Shown: piece by piece, positions 52,640 through 62,018 of the stretch
How the letters are laid out: each line of letters begins with the position of its first letter
Position numbering within the stretch: the stretch's first letter is position 1
Source of the DNA: Thioalkalivibrio halophilus
GTDB lineage: Bacteria; Pseudomonadota; Gammaproteobacteria; Ectothiorhodospirales; Ectothiorhodospiraceae
Direction of reading: 5' to 3'
Assembly (NCBI RefSeq): GCF_001995255.1
Contig: NZ_MUZR01000014.1
Location: 5,254-69,253 of the forward strand
Length of the DNA: 64,000 bases
Notes under the pieces: generated by a model
The model's input: only the letters and a program-made list of their open reading frames with translations
The model's database searches: none
Told to the model about the DNA's origin: nothing
Translations under genes and position numbers: made by a program

Positions 52640-53406
52640 CAGCTCATCTCCTTTTCGGGCGGGTCGGGGCGCGGGTGATAGCGCCCGCCGCGCCACCAGA
52701 TCTTCAGGGCCTGCCAGTGGATCAGGAACAGGACCTGGAGGGTCATCCAGGGCATGCGGGCCCACTGGAGCAGCAGGGCGGCGTCGGTCATCGGACGGAC
52801 ATGCCCGTTCTGGGTGGCGACCAGCAGCAGCCGGTCGTCCTGGTATTCGCGGATCGCCACGCGCATCGAGCTGCCTTCGCGCAGTTCGGGCGCGGTCACG
52901 GCGAACGCGTAGCGTGCGTCCATATCGATGAACGGCGAGACGTGAAACACCTTGTCCTTCTCCCCGCGCAGCATGCCCCCCGCGCTGTCTCCGGCCGGCA
53001 GCAGATAATGGTGATGCTGGCCGAAGGTGTTGCGGACTTCCAGCAAAACGGCCTGCAGACGCCCGTCGATGTGATGGCAGTACCAGATGCTCAGGGGGTT
53101 GAAGGCATGGCCGAGGACCCGGGGCGTGGCCTGCAGAAGGATCGCGCCGCCATCCGGCTCCAGTCCGCCCTCGCGCAGCCGGGCCTCGACCCACGGCCGC
53201 CAGGGCGTGCCATCGCGGCGGCCGTGGTCCCGGGTATGCAGGCTGAACAGATTGAAGCGATCCAGCGAGAACCAGCGGCGGTTGCGCGCCAGATCTTCGA
53301 TCCGGTCGATGTCGAACAGCGCGCTCACCACCCGGTAGCGAAAACGGTAGTCCGGCTCGTGCAGGCGACGGTGCATGACATGGCCGGGAAGCAGGGCGGC
53401 ATCCAT
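52639..53406 (-). CDS. DUF1365 family protein
   Basis: A 255-residue protein with the family features GHVMHRRLHEPDYRFRYRV, GHAFNPLSIWYCH, GEKDKVFHVSPF and a C-terminal segment MTLQVLFLIHWQALKIWW. Both ends overlap neighbours by one base (TGATG), so the three proteins are co-translated. DUF1365 nearly always travels with this FAD oxidoreductase and Cfa; the reaction is unknown. Confidence 0.9.
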   Translation of the reverse strand: MDAALLPGHVMHRRLHEPDYRFRYRVVSALFDIDRIEDLARNRRWFSLDRFNLFSLHTRDHGRRDGTPWRPWVEARLREGGLEPDGGAILLQATPRVLGHAFNPLSIWYCHHIDGRLQAVLLEVRNTFGQHHHYLLPAGDSAGGMLRGEKDKVFHVSPFIDMDARYAFAVTAPELREGSSMRVAIREYQDDRLLLVATQNGHVRPMTDAALLLQWARMPWMTLQVLFLIHWQALKIWWRGGRYHPRPDPPEKEMS

Positions 53407-54758
53407 CAGGTTTGTCCCGTCACGGCGGGAACGGAGGTTCCCGCAGGCCACCCGGTGTCCGCCCGGGGAACAGCCAGGGGTTCGGAACCCGCCGCCCAGG
53501 GCATTTCCACTCCCAGTGCGCGCCCCACGCTCCGTGCCGAACGCAGGCCGTCCTCGTGAAAACCGTCGCCCATCCACGCCCCGGCAAAATACAGGCCGTC
53601 CTCGCCCTGGTGTTCGGCCAGTGCAGCACGCGCCCGTTCGGCCGGTGCGTCCATCACCGGGTGTTCCCACAGGAACTCGCCCAGGGTCAGCGAAGGATGC
53701 GGGTCGTACAGGGGGTTGAGGCTGACGATGTAGTTCTCGCGACGCTGCAGCCGGTGCAGGGCGTTCATCCAGTAGGATACCGAGACGCCGCGTTCGCCGG
53801 TTGTGCGTGCGCGAGAAAGGTAGTTCCACGAAGACCAGACCCGCCGGGAGCGCGGCATCAGCCGGGCGTCGGTATGCAGCAGGGCGCGGTTTTCCTGAAA
53901 CTGGCAGGCGGCCAGGCGGGCGCGGGTGGCCGCAGGGCCGCCGTCCAGCAGCCGGCGGGCATCGCCCGCGTGGCAGGCGAACACCACGCGGTCGAACTCT
54001 TCGGGTTCTCCGGGTCCGTGCACCCGCCACTGCGAGGCGCGGGCCTCCACGGCGGATACCGCGCCGTGCGACACCGAGCCGGGGGCCAGACGCTGCGCCA
54101 GACGCCGGACGTAGCTGCGCGAACCGCCGACCACCGTGCGCCACTGCGGGCGGTCGCGCAGATCCAGCAGACCATGATTGAGGAAGAAGCGCAGGAAGCT
54201 GGCCGCCGGGAATTCGCGGATGCGCGCCGGCGGACACGACCAGATGGCCGCGCCCATCGGCAGCAGATAGTCTTCGGTGAAGCCGCGCCCCAGGCGATGA
54301 CGGGCCAGGAACTCGCCCAGCGTGCCCTCCGGCATCTCCTGCCGTGCATTCAGTTCGTGCCCCAGGCGGTTGAAGCGCAGGATATCGGCGACCATGCGCA
54401 GGAACCGCGGACGCAACAGATTGGTGCGCTGGGCGAACAGGGTGTTCAGGTCGTTGCCGGCATATTCCAGCCCGGCGGGTTGTTGTGAACAGGCAAAGCT
54501 CATGTCCGTGGGACGGGTCTCGACGGCCAGCTCCGCGAAAAGGCGGGTGAGCAGGGGATAGTTGCGTTGGTTATAGACCACGAACCCGGTGTCGATGGCG
54601 GTCGGCCCCTCGGGGTCGGCCACATCCACGGTATGCGCATGGCCCCCGAGCTGCGGCGCCTGTTCGAACAGCCGAACATCGTGGCGCTGCTGCAGGATCC
54701 AGGCCGAGGCGAGTCCGGCAATACCGCCGCCGATGACGGCGATGCGCTGTCTTTGCAT
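53406..54758 (-). CDS. FAD-dependent oxidoreductase (amine-oxidase/desaturase-like)
   Basis: A 450-residue flavoprotein. The FAD dinucleotide motif IAVIGGGIAGLASAWIL is at the very start, LFEQAPQLGGHAHTVDV follows, and the late YFAGAWMGDGFHEDGL segment is the second FAD-binding motif. It belongs to the NAD/FAD-binding group found with DUF1365 and Cfa in light- or singlet-oxygen-induced gene sets of other bacteria. It is first in the operon, behind a promoter with an operator-like spacer. Confidence 0.88.
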   Translation of the reverse strand: MQRQRIAVIGGGIAGLASAWILQQRHDVRLFEQAPQLGGHAHTVDVADPEGPTAIDTGFVVYNQRNYPLLTRLFAELAVETRPTDMSFACSQQPAGLEYAGNDLNTLFAQRTNLLRPRFLRMVADILRFNRLGHELNARQEMPEGTLGEFLARHRLGRGFTEDYLLPMGAAIWSCPPARIREFPAASFLRFFLNHGLLDLRDRPQWRTVVGGSRSYVRRLAQRLAPGSVSHGAVSAVEARASQWRVHGPGEPEEFDRVVFACHAGDARRLLDGGPAATRARLAACQFQENRALLHTDARLMPRSRRVWSSWNYLSRARTTGERGVSVSYWMNALHRLQRRENYIVSLNPLYDPHPSLTLGEFLWEHPVMDAPAERARAALAEHQGEDGLYFAGAWMGDGFHEDGLRSARSVGRALGVEMPWAAGSEPLAVPRADTGWPAGTSVPAVTGQT

Positions 54759-54793
54759 GTCCGGGCTCTCCAGCGGCCGGGGTCGATATCGAT

Positions 54794-54823
54794 CTTATAC
54801 AATACCTGTACAATGGCTGTAAA
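54794..54823 (-). promoter_or_regulatory. Promoter with MerR-type geometry for the FAD-DUF1365-Cfa operon
   Basis: Read on the minus strand: TTTACA (-35, 54818-54823), an 18-bp spacer holding ATTGTACAGGTATTGTATA-type repeats, and TATAAG (-10, 54794-54799). The TTGTA repeats and the TGTACA inside a slightly long spacer fit control by a MerR-family regulator (LitR/CarH type). No such regulator gene is in the window. Confidence 0.45.
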
Positions 54824-54843
54824 TGACGCCGAAGGAGACGAGC

Positions 54844-55599
54844 ATGGCGGAGACCAACCCCGACTGGCCCGAACCGGTGCGCCGCGCACTGGAGGAATAC
54901 CCGATCGTGCTGGTGACCTCCGGTCTCAGCGACACCCGCGAAGCGGAGGCCCTGCTGGACCAGCAGCGGCCCGGCGAGTGGACCCGCCTGGAATGGGGCA
55001 TGGGGTCGGCCGGGAACCGCGCGGCGTTCCACCAGTTGCAGCAGGCCACCGGCATGCGCATCCTGCCCCTGGTGGTCACGCGGGAAGGCGCCCTGGGCGG
55101 GGTGCCCGAACTGCGCGCCTGGCTGGGCGATGCCACGCCGGACACGTCACGGACCGACGCGCGAGACCCGGTCCTGACGGTGCTGGGCGCCGGCGGACTG
55201 ATCCCGTTCGTGTTCTTCGGGGCAGGGGCATGGATCGCCCATCCGGAATGGCAGGCTTTCGCACTCAACGCGCTGGCGCTATATGGTGCGGTCATTCTGG
55301 CGTTTCTGGGGGCGATCCACTGGGGCATCCACCTGGCGGACCGTTCCCATCGCGTGGGGCCGCTTTCGGGCCCTGCCTGGGCGGTCATCCCGCCCGTGCT
55401 GGCCTGGCTGGCGGTCCTGCAACCGTTGCCCGAGGCGATCATGACCCTGGCGGTCCTGTTCCTGGGCGTGTTGTGGGTGGACCGGCTGAGCCTGCGTGAC
55501 CGGCGACTGCCGCCGGGCTATCTGACCCTGCGCATGGTGCTGACCACCGGCGCGATCCTCTCCCTGGCCGCGGGCCTGGGGGCGGTCACGGTCGGTTGA
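54844..55599 (+). CDS. Cysteine-less glutaredoxin-like domain fused to DUF3429 membrane domain
   Basis: A 251-residue protein; ATG 54844 is behind AAGGAG. Residues about 15-95 follow a glutaredoxin pattern (YPIVLVTSGLSDTREAEALL, then MRILPLVV) but SGLSD replaces the CxxC and no Cys is present. Residues about 118-250 hold four or five hydrophobic segments, with ALYGAVILAFLGAIHWG characteristic of DUF3429. The fold may sense or bind rather than reduce. folE follows 27 bp later, in a divergent arrangement with the FAD operon. Confidence 0.75.
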   Translation: MAETNPDWPEPVRRALEEYPIVLVTSGLSDTREAEALLDQQRPGEWTRLEWGMGSAGNRAAFHQLQQATGMRILPLVVTREGALGGVPELRAWLGDATPDTSRTDARDPVLTVLGAGGLIPFVFFGAGAWIAHPEWQAFALNALALYGAVILAFLGAIHWGIHLADRSHRVGPLSGPAWAVIPPVLAWLAVLQPLPEAIMTLAVLFLGVLWVDRLSLRDRRLPPGYLTLRMVLTTGAILSLAAGLGAVTVG

Positions 55600-55626
55600 T
55601 CCGATCCGCTCTGATCCAAGGAGAAC

Positions 55627-56253
55627 ATGATGGATGCCGCTTCGCACAGCGACTCGCACAGCGACGAGGAACCCGATAACCGCACGCCGGCCAGCGAACT
55701 GGCCGGGCACTACCGCGAGATCCTGGCCGGGCTCGGCGAGGACCCGGAACGCGAGGGCCTGAAGGACACCCCGCTGCGTGCCGCGAAGGCGATGCAGTAC
55801 CTGACCCGCGGCTACGAGCAGGACCTGGACACCATCGTGAACGGGGCACTGTTCACCTCCGACAACGACGAGATGGTTCTGCTGCGCGACATCGAGCTGT
55901 ATTCGCTGTGCGAGCACCACGTGCTGCCGATCATCGGCAAGGTGCACGTGGCCTACCTGCCGGACGGCAAGGTGATCGGCCTGTCCAAGATCGCACGCAT
56001 CGTCGACATGTTCGCCGCCCGCCTGCAGATCCAGGAAAACCTGACGCGTCAGATCGCCGAGGCCCTGCAGCAGGTCACCCAGGCCAAGGGCGTGGGCGTG
56101 GTGGTGGACGCGCGCCACATGTGCATGACCATGCGCGGGGTGGAAAAGCAGCATTCCTCCATGGCCACCTCGGTCATGCTCGGCGCCTTCCGCGAGGACT
56201 CGCGCACCCGGCGCGAATTCCTCAACCTCATCGGCCGAGGCGGGCGCGACTGA
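55627..56253 (+). CDS. folE: GTP cyclohydrolase I
   Basis: A 208-residue enzyme opening the folate/pterin pathway. Zinc ligands are in LCEHHVLP and MCMTMRGV; also [20 protein letters not shown] and [19 protein letters not shown] precedes two neighbouring ATGs (55627 and 55630). FolE genes recur in light-responsive clusters because photolyases use a reduced folate antenna; here no photolyase gene is in view. Converges on phoU. Confidence 0.95.
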   Translation: MMDAASHSDSHSDEEPDNRTPASELAGHYREILAGLGEDPEREGLKDTPLRAAKAMQYLTRGYEQDLDTIVNGALFTSDNDEMVLLRDIELYSLCEHHVLPIIGKVHVAYLPDGKVIGLSKIARIVDMFAARLQIQENLTRQIAEALQQVTQAKGVGVVVDARHMCMTMRGVEKQHSSMATSVMLGAFREDSRTRREFLNLIGRGGRD

Positions 56254-56271
56254 GCGTCGGCCCGGAATCGG

Positions 56272-56994
56272 TCAGCGCCGGTCGCCGGTGGCTTCGGCGG
56301 CCATCTGTTCGTAGCTGGTGTGACGCACGTTCTTGCCCTTGACGAAGTAGACGACGTATTCGCAGATGTTGCGGGCGCGGTCGCCGATGCGTTCCAGGGA
56401 GCGGGTGGCCCAGACGATGTCCATCAGGCGGGGGACCGCGTCGGGGGCGGCGGTCATCTGTTTCATCAGCTTGTGGGTGACGGATTCGTACAGGCTGTCG
56501 ATCTGGATATCCTGCTGGGCAACGCGCACGGCCTGTTCGGTGTCCATGCGGGCGAAGGCGTCCAGCGCGCCACGGGTCATGTGGCGCACGTGTTCGCCCA
56601 TTTCCGCGAGATCGCTCATCGGGGCGGTCTGGCGGTCGGCTTCGAGCAGATGCAGGCCCATGCGGCCGATGCGCTCGGCCTCGTCACCCATGCGTTCGAG
56701 ATCGGTGATGGTCTTGATCACCGCGATCACCAGACGCAGGTCGGAGGCGGTGGGCTGGCGCCGGGCGAGGATGTGGGTGCACTGCTCGTCGATCTCGACC
56801 TCCAGCGCGTTGATGCGGTAGTCGGTGGTGATCACGGTCTCGGCCTGTTCGGTGTCGCCTTCGACCATGGCGTTCACCGCATCGGCAAGCTGCTGTTCCA
56901 CCAGTCCGCCCATTTCCATCACGCGCTTGATGATGTCTTCCAGCTCCTCGTTGAACTGCTGGGAGATGTGCTGCTTGAAGAAACTCTTGTCCAT
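56272..56994 (-). CDS. phoU: Phosphate-signalling protein PhoU
   Basis: A 240-residue cytosolic protein with the two-fold PhoU helical repeat (MGGLVEQQLADAVNAMVEGD and MGEHVRHMTRGALDAFARMD). It links the PstSCAB transporter to PhoR and restrains the phosphate response when phosphate is plentiful. Last gene of the pst unit, 14 bp after pstB. Confidence 0.95.
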   Translation of the reverse strand: MDKSFFKQHISQQFNEELEDIIKRVMEMGGLVEQQLADAVNAMVEGDTEQAETVITTDYRINALEVEIDEQCTHILARRQPTASDLRLVIAVIKTITDLERMGDEAERIGRMGLHLLEADRQTAPMSDLAEMGEHVRHMTRGALDAFARMDTEQAVRVAQQDIQIDSLYESVTHKLMKQMTAAPDAVPRLMDIVWATRSLERIGDRARNICEYVVYFVKGKNVRHTSYEQMAAEATGDRR

Positions 56995-57008
56995 GGCGTG
57001 GGGGCTCC

Positions 57009-57836
57009 TCAGCCGAAGCGGCCGGTGATGTAGTCCTCGGTCTGCTTATTCGCGGGCGAGGTGAACAGGGTGTCGGTGTCGGCGTATTCGATCAGTTCGC
57101 CCATGTACATGAAGGCGGTGTAGTCGGATACGCGCGCGGCCTGCTGCATGTTGTGGGTGACGATGACCAGCGTGTAGTCCTTCTTCAGCTCGATCATCAG
57201 TTCCTCGATCTTGAGCGTGGCCAGCGGGTCCAGCGCCGAGCAGGGCTCGTCCAGCAGCAGCACCTCGGGGTCGATGGCGATCGCCCGGGCGATCACCAGG
57301 CGCTGCTGCTGGCCGCCGGACAGGCCGAAGGCGTTCTCGTGCAGGCGGTCCTTGACCTCGTCCCACAGGGCCGCGCGGCGCAGGGACTTTTCCACCACGT
57401 CGTCGAGGCGGCGCCGATTCTTCACGCCCTGCAGGCGCAGGCCGTAGGCCACGTTCTCGTAGATCGACTTGGGGAAGGGATTGGGCTTCTGGAACACCAT
57501 GCCGACCCGGCGGCGCAGCTCGGGTACGTCCACGTTGGCACCGTAGATGTCCTCGCCGTCGAGGCGGATGGTGCCTTCGATGCGGGCGACGTCGATCAGG
57601 TCGTTCATGCGGTTGAAGCAGCGCAGGAAGGTGGACTTGCCGCAGCCGGACGGTCCGATGAAGGCGGTGATCCGGTTCTTCGGGATGCGGATGTCGATCC
57701 CCTTGAGCGCCTGGTCGTCGCCGTAGTACAGCTTCAGGTCTTCTGCGGTCAGGCAGATGTCTTCGCGATCGATGTTCAGGTCGCGCGGGGCCTGCTCCTG
57801 GGGCAGGTTGACGGCGTGGGTCCGGGTGTCACTCAT
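57009..57836 (-). CDS. pstB: Phosphate ABC transporter ATP-binding protein
   Basis: A 275-residue ATPase with Walker [21 protein letters not shown], signature [15 protein letters not shown], Walker [14 protein letters not shown] and the H-loop [14 protein letters not shown]. It powers the PstCA permease. Confidence 0.97.
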   Translation of the reverse strand: MSDTRTHAVNLPQEQAPRDLNIDREDICLTAEDLKLYYGDDQALKGIDIRIPKNRITAFIGPSGCGKSTFLRCFNRMNDLIDVARIEGTIRLDGEDIYGANVDVPELRRRVGMVFQKPNPFPKSIYENVAYGLRLQGVKNRRRLDDVVEKSLRRAALWDEVKDRLHENAFGLSGGQQQRLVIARAIAIDPEVLLLDEPCSALDPLATLKIEELMIELKKDYTLVIVTHNMQQAARVSDYTAFMYMGELIEYADTDTLFTSPANKQTEDYITGRFG

Positions 57837-57879
57837 TTCGGGTACTCCGTGGCGAATGGGGTTCGACGCCGATCGCGTC

Positions 57880-59547
57880 TCAGTCGCTTTCCGCGCGGTA
57901 TTTCTCGCGCAGATGGTTGCGGATGGAAATGGCGGTCAGGTTCAGGACGACGATCAGCAGCACCAGGATCAGGGCCGTGGCGTACACCAGCGGCCGGCCG
58001 GCCTCGACGTTCGGGCTTTTGAAGCCCACGTCGTAGATGTGGTAGCCGAGGTGCATGAAGGCACGGTCCAGGTGCAGATAGGGGAAGGTGCCGTCCACCG
58101 GCAGGTTGGGCGCGAGCTTGACCACGCCCACCAGCATCAGCGGTGCGACCTCGCCTGCGGCGCGCGCCACCGCGAGGATCAGGCCGGTCATCATGGCCGG
58201 CGCGGACAGCGGCACGATCAGCCGCCACAGGGTCTCGGCCTTGGTGGCGCCCAGCGACAGGGAACCGTGGCGTACGCTGCTGCCGATCCGTGTCAGGCCC
58301 TCCTCGGTGGAGACGATCACCACCGGCAGGGTCAGCAGGGCGAGGGTCAGCGATGCCCAGATGATCGCCGGCGAACCGAAGGTGGGCGAGGGCAGGGCAT
58401 CCTGGAAGAAGAGCTGGTCGATGTTGCCGCCGACCAGATACACGAAGAAGCCCAGGCCGAACACCCCGAACACGATCGACGGTACCCCGGCCAGGTTGTT
58501 CACCGAGATGCGGATGATGCGCACCAGCGGGCCCTGTTTCGCGTATTCGCGCAGGTAGATCGCGGCGAGCACGCCGAACGGGGTCACCACGATCGACATC
58601 AGGATTACCATCAGCACGGTGCCGAAGATCGCCGGCAGGATGCCGCCCTCGGTATTCGCCTCGCGCGGGTAGCCGGTCATGAAGTCCCGGAAACTGCCGA
58701 CGTAGTGGCGCAGCTTCGCGGCCGTGCTCATGTCGTTCGGCCACCAGGCGTTCACGATCTGCGACAGCGCGAGGGTGGTGCGCTGGCCATCGGCGGTCTC
58801 CAGCACGATGGCGTAACGGGCGACTTCCTCGCGCAGGGCGTTGCGTTCGGATTCCAGCTCGGCGTATTCGGCGTCCAGGGCCGCCTGTTCCTCGTCGAGT
58901 TCCTGGTGGCGCTGCGCGCGCTGTTCCTCCGGTAGCGAGGTGTCCCGTTCGAGGCCGCGACGGTCGAGCCGCACCCGTTCCATCTGATGATTGACCTGAC
59001 CGATCTCGACCCGCTCGATGCGTTCGAGCTGCTGCACCAGATCGCGGGTCTCCCGGATGCGTTGTTCGAAGGCGGTGCGTGCCGCTTCCCCTTCGGCCAC
59101 GGTCTCGCCGTCCTCGCGGTATTCCCGGATGAAGCCGAAGAAGTCACCCCATTGCAGGCGTTCCAGCACCACGGCGTCGCGCGGGGTGCGGCGTTCGGAC
59201 ATCGCGTCTTCGAGATACCAGCGGAAGTCGCGTGAATCCAGGTCGCGGTTGCCGCGCTTGATCAGGTGGCGCACGACGATTTCCTGACCCTCCGGCACCT
59301 GAAAGCCGGCTTCCCGCGCGGCCTGGGCGGTCATGGTCTCCGAACGTGCGATCTCGCCCATCACGCCCCGCGGCTCACTGTCAGCCGCGGGCTGGTATTC
59401 GAACTCGATGACCTCGGACGGCCAGAAGAACGACAGGCCATTCACCGCGATCATGGTGATCAGCCCGAAGACCATCACCAGGGAGGCGGCGATTGCCCCG
59501 GCATTCAGCCAGATCCACGGGGTGCCGGACTGGAACCAGTGTTTCAT
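57880..59547 (-). CDS. pstA: Phosphate ABC transporter permease, long form
   Basis: A 555-residue protein, about 260 residues longer than E. coli PstA. TM1 (about 15-38) is followed by a periplasmic stretch and a coiled coil (about 165-245, rich in Glu/Arg/Gln). The permease core (about 300-550) contains the EAA-like segment [21 protein letters not shown]. The inserted region separates TM1 from the core, as in the long PstA of Pseudomonas. Confidence 0.92.
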   Translation of the reverse strand: MKHWFQSGTPWIWLNAGAIAASLVMVFGLITMIAVNGLSFFWPSEVIEFEYQPAADSEPRGVMGEIARSETMTAQAAREAGFQVPEGQEIVVRHLIKRGNRDLDSRDFRWYLEDAMSERRTPRDAVVLERLQWGDFFGFIREYREDGETVAEGEAARTAFEQRIRETRDLVQQLERIERVEIGQVNHQMERVRLDRRGLERDTSLPEEQRAQRHQELDEEQAALDAEYAELESERNALREEVARYAIVLETADGQRTTLALSQIVNAWWPNDMSTAAKLRHYVGSFRDFMTGYPREANTEGGILPAIFGTVLMVILMSIVVTPFGVLAAIYLREYAKQGPLVRIIRISVNNLAGVPSIVFGVFGLGFFVYLVGGNIDQLFFQDALPSPTFGSPAIIWASLTLALLTLPVVIVSTEEGLTRIGSSVRHGSLSLGATKAETLWRLIVPLSAPAMMTGLILAVARAAGEVAPLMLVGVVKLAPNLPVDGTFPYLHLDRAFMHLGYHIYDVGFKSPNVEAGRPLVYATALILVLLIVVLNLTAISIRNHLREKYRAESD

Positions 59548-59556
59548 CGTTGTTCC

Positions 59557-61827
59557 TTACAGGGTGCTGTATTTGTTCCGCAGGCGCTGGCGCACGATCT
59601 CGGCGATGGTGTTCACCGTGAAGGTGAGGGCGAACAGGACCAGCGCGGCCAGGAACAGGATGCGGTAATGGGTGCCGCCCACCGCGGTCTCGGGCATCTC
59701 CACCGCGATGTTCGCGGAGAGCGTGCGCATGCCCTCGAAGATGTTGAAGTTGACCACCGGGGAGTTGCCGGTCGCCATCAGCACGATCATGGTCTCGCCG
59801 ACGGCGCGGCCGAAGCCGATCATCACCGCCGAGAAGATCCCCGGGCTGGCGGTCAGCAGCACCACGCGCACCACCGTCTGCCACGGGGTGGCGCCCAGCG
59901 CCAGCGAGCCCTGGGTGAGGTGCCTGGGCACGTTGAAGACCGCATCCTCGGAGATCGAGTAGATGGTCGGGATCACCGCGAAACCCATCGCGATGCCGAT
60001 CACCAGGGCGTTGCGCTGGTCGTAGGTGTAGCCGGCGTCGGTCAGCCACTGACGGGCATCTCCGTTGAACATCCAGATTTCCAGATGCGGGCTGATGAAC
60101 ACCGCGAACCAGCCCACCAGGAGGATCACCGGGATCAGGATCGCGGCTTCCCAGCCTGCGGGGATCGCACGGCGTACGCCCTCCGGCAGGACCCGCGTCC
60201 AGACGAAGGCCATCACCAGCATGGCCAGCGGGAGCAGGATCAGGATGCTGGCTACCGCGGGCAGATTCGCCTCGATGAACGGGGCCAGCCACAGGCCCGC
60301 GAGGAAGCCCAGGATGACGGTCGGCAGGGCCTCCATCAGTTCGATGCAGGGCTTGGTCAGGCCGCGCATGCGGCTCGACATGAAATATGCGCTGTAGATC
60401 GCCCCCATGATGGCCAGCGGGGTGGCGAACAGCATGGCGTAGAAGGCGGCCTTGACCGTGCCGAGGGTCAGCGGCACCAGCGAGAACTTGGGTTCGAATT
60501 CGTCGGTGGCGGATGACGACTGCCACACGTAGTCGCCGCCGGAACGGCCCTCGTACCAGACCTTTTGCCACAGCACGTGGAAGGAGACTTCCGGGTGCGG
60601 GTTGGACAGGTCGTTCACGAACCAGCTCTCGGCGTCGTCGATCGCGATCAGCATGCGATTGCGCGGGTCGATGTACGCGCGGTAGAGGGGACGGTCGCTG
60701 AACGTTTGCTGGAGCAGGGTGCGCTGCGAGGTCGGGTAATGGACCGCCAGGGCGCCCGAGGCATCGGTGGTGGCGAACCCCTTGCGGATGTATTCCGGCT
60801 GGGTGTTGGTGACCGCATCGGCATGTTGCGGGAAGTCGCGGACGCGGGTGATGCGGTTCACGTTGTCCTCGTCGCGCACCAGCATGTACTGAGCGACCGA
60901 GCCATCCGAGCCCCCGACCACGATGGAGACCGTCCCCAGGATGTATTCCAGCGAGGTGACCTCGGCGTCGTCCCCGCGCACCACGCGCTGGCTGTCGACG
61001 AGCCGGGCGTTGCGCGGGGTGCTGATGTCGTAGAAATGCAGCCGGCCCCGGTCGTCGCCCACCATCAGGTTGCGCCCGGTAATGTCGACCAGGATGCGGG
61101 TCGGTGTCGCGTCCCCGGGCAGGGAGGGCAGGTCGTGGGCCGAACGGGTGACCTCGGTCTCGCCGGTCATCATCGAGGTGCGTTCCTCGAAGTTGACCAG
61201 TCGCAGGTCACCGTCCTCGGTGGCCGCGGCCACCCGCACGCCGCTGGAGCCTCGCTGGATGCCGACCACGTCAATGGCCCGGCCCTCGGAATCCACGTCC
61301 AGCAGCGCCGAATCCTCGTCTCCCAGGGGGTACACCAGGCCCGGATCGTATTCGCGACCCTGCGGCGTGAAGCGTTCGTTGTATTCGTATTCGATGGCCA
61401 GCACCTGGCCGTTGTCCAGGCCGGCCGCGACCAGGCGCGTGCGCGGTTCGGCCATGCTGAAACTGGTGACCCGTACGTCATCCGGGATCGGCAGCGGCTG
61501 TTCGCGTACCACCTCGCCGCTGTACGGGCGGAAGAAGACCGCCCGACGGTCCTCGGTCAGGCGCACGGCCATTTCGCGATGCCGATTGACCGCCAGGTGG
61601 ATGGTCCCGGTGTCGGCCCCGCCGGGTGCATCGTAGGCCGCGCGTTCCTCCAGCGAGGCGCCCTGGAACATCGGCAGGGTTTCGCTCAGGAGGTAGACGA
61701 ACATCAGGGTCAGGGCGCCGATCACGGCCAGCCCGAAAAATCCGATCAGGTAGCGGGCCGAGGTGTCCTTGGCGCGGCGCCAGCGCTGGAAGCGGTCGAG
61801 GGTGGTGTTCGCGATGGTGCCGGGCAT
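59557..61827 (-). CDS. pstC: Phosphate ABC transporter permease, long form with propeller-like insert
   Basis: A 756-residue protein starting at ATG 61827 behind AGGGGAA. TM1 (about 25-50) is followed by about 400 residues of beta-rich, WD-like repeats (NLMVGDDRGRLHFYDI, TVSIVVGGSDGSVAQYM), expected in the periplasm, then the permease core with GSLALGATPWQTVVRVVLLTA. E. coli PstC (319 residues) lacks the insert. A PhoB box of its own lies just upstream, after a terminator that ends pstS. Confidence 0.92.
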   Translation of the reverse strand: MPGTIANTTLDRFQRWRRAKDTSARYLIGFFGLAVIGALTLMFVYLLSETLPMFQGASLEERAAYDAPGGADTGTIHLAVNRHREMAVRLTEDRRAVFFRPYSGEVVREQPLPIPDDVRVTSFSMAEPRTRLVAAGLDNGQVLAIEYEYNERFTPQGREYDPGLVYPLGDEDSALLDVDSEGRAIDVVGIQRGSSGVRVAAATEDGDLRLVNFEERTSMMTGETEVTRSAHDLPSLPGDATPTRILVDITGRNLMVGDDRGRLHFYDISTPRNARLVDSQRVVRGDDAEVTSLEYILGTVSIVVGGSDGSVAQYMLVRDEDNVNRITRVRDFPQHADAVTNTQPEYIRKGFATTDASGALAVHYPTSQRTLLQQTFSDRPLYRAYIDPRNRMLIAIDDAESWFVNDLSNPHPEVSFHVLWQKVWYEGRSGGDYVWQSSSATDEFEPKFSLVPLTLGTVKAAFYAMLFATPLAIMGAIYSAYFMSSRMRGLTKPCIELMEALPTVILGFLAGLWLAPFIEANLPAVASILILLPLAMLVMAFVWTRVLPEGVRRAIPAGWEAAILIPVILLVGWFAVFISPHLEIWMFNGDARQWLTDAGYTYDQRNALVIGIAMGFAVIPTIYSISEDAVFNVPRHLTQGSLALGATPWQTVVRVVLLTASPGIFSAVMIGFGRAVGETMIVLMATGNSPVVNFNIFEGMRTLSANIAVEMPETAVGGTHYRILFLAALVLFALTFTVNTIAEIVRQRLRNKYSTL

Positions 61828-61890
61828 TCGGTTCCCCTGAAATATCGACGGGCGCGTGACGGTCGTTGGCAGGGATCCTAAGGGCGCGTT

Positions 61891-61919
61891 GTGACAGTCC
61901 GATGACACTGCGGTGACAG
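61891..61919 (-). promoter_or_regulatory. PhoB box upstream of pstC
   Basis: Three 7-bp units on the minus strand, CTGTCAC, GTGTCAT and CTGTCAC, begin exactly 11 bp apart, the PhoB spacing. They lie about 65-90 bp before pstC. Confidence 0.8.
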
Positions 61920-61960
61920 GCATTTGAACGCGCAGCGGCTCGTGCTCAGGGGCATAAACG

Positions 61961-61986
61961 AAAAAGGCCCGGACATTGTCCGGGCC
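61961..61986 (-). terminator. Intrinsic terminator between pstS and pstC
   Basis: On the minus strand GGCCCGGAC/GTCCGGGCC form a perfect 9-bp stem with a 3-base loop, followed by TTTTT. It should uncouple abundant pstS mRNA from the permease genes. Confidence 0.9.
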
Positions 61987-62018
61987 CTGATGCCTCCCCA
62001 TTGCGGGAGGTGCGCCGG

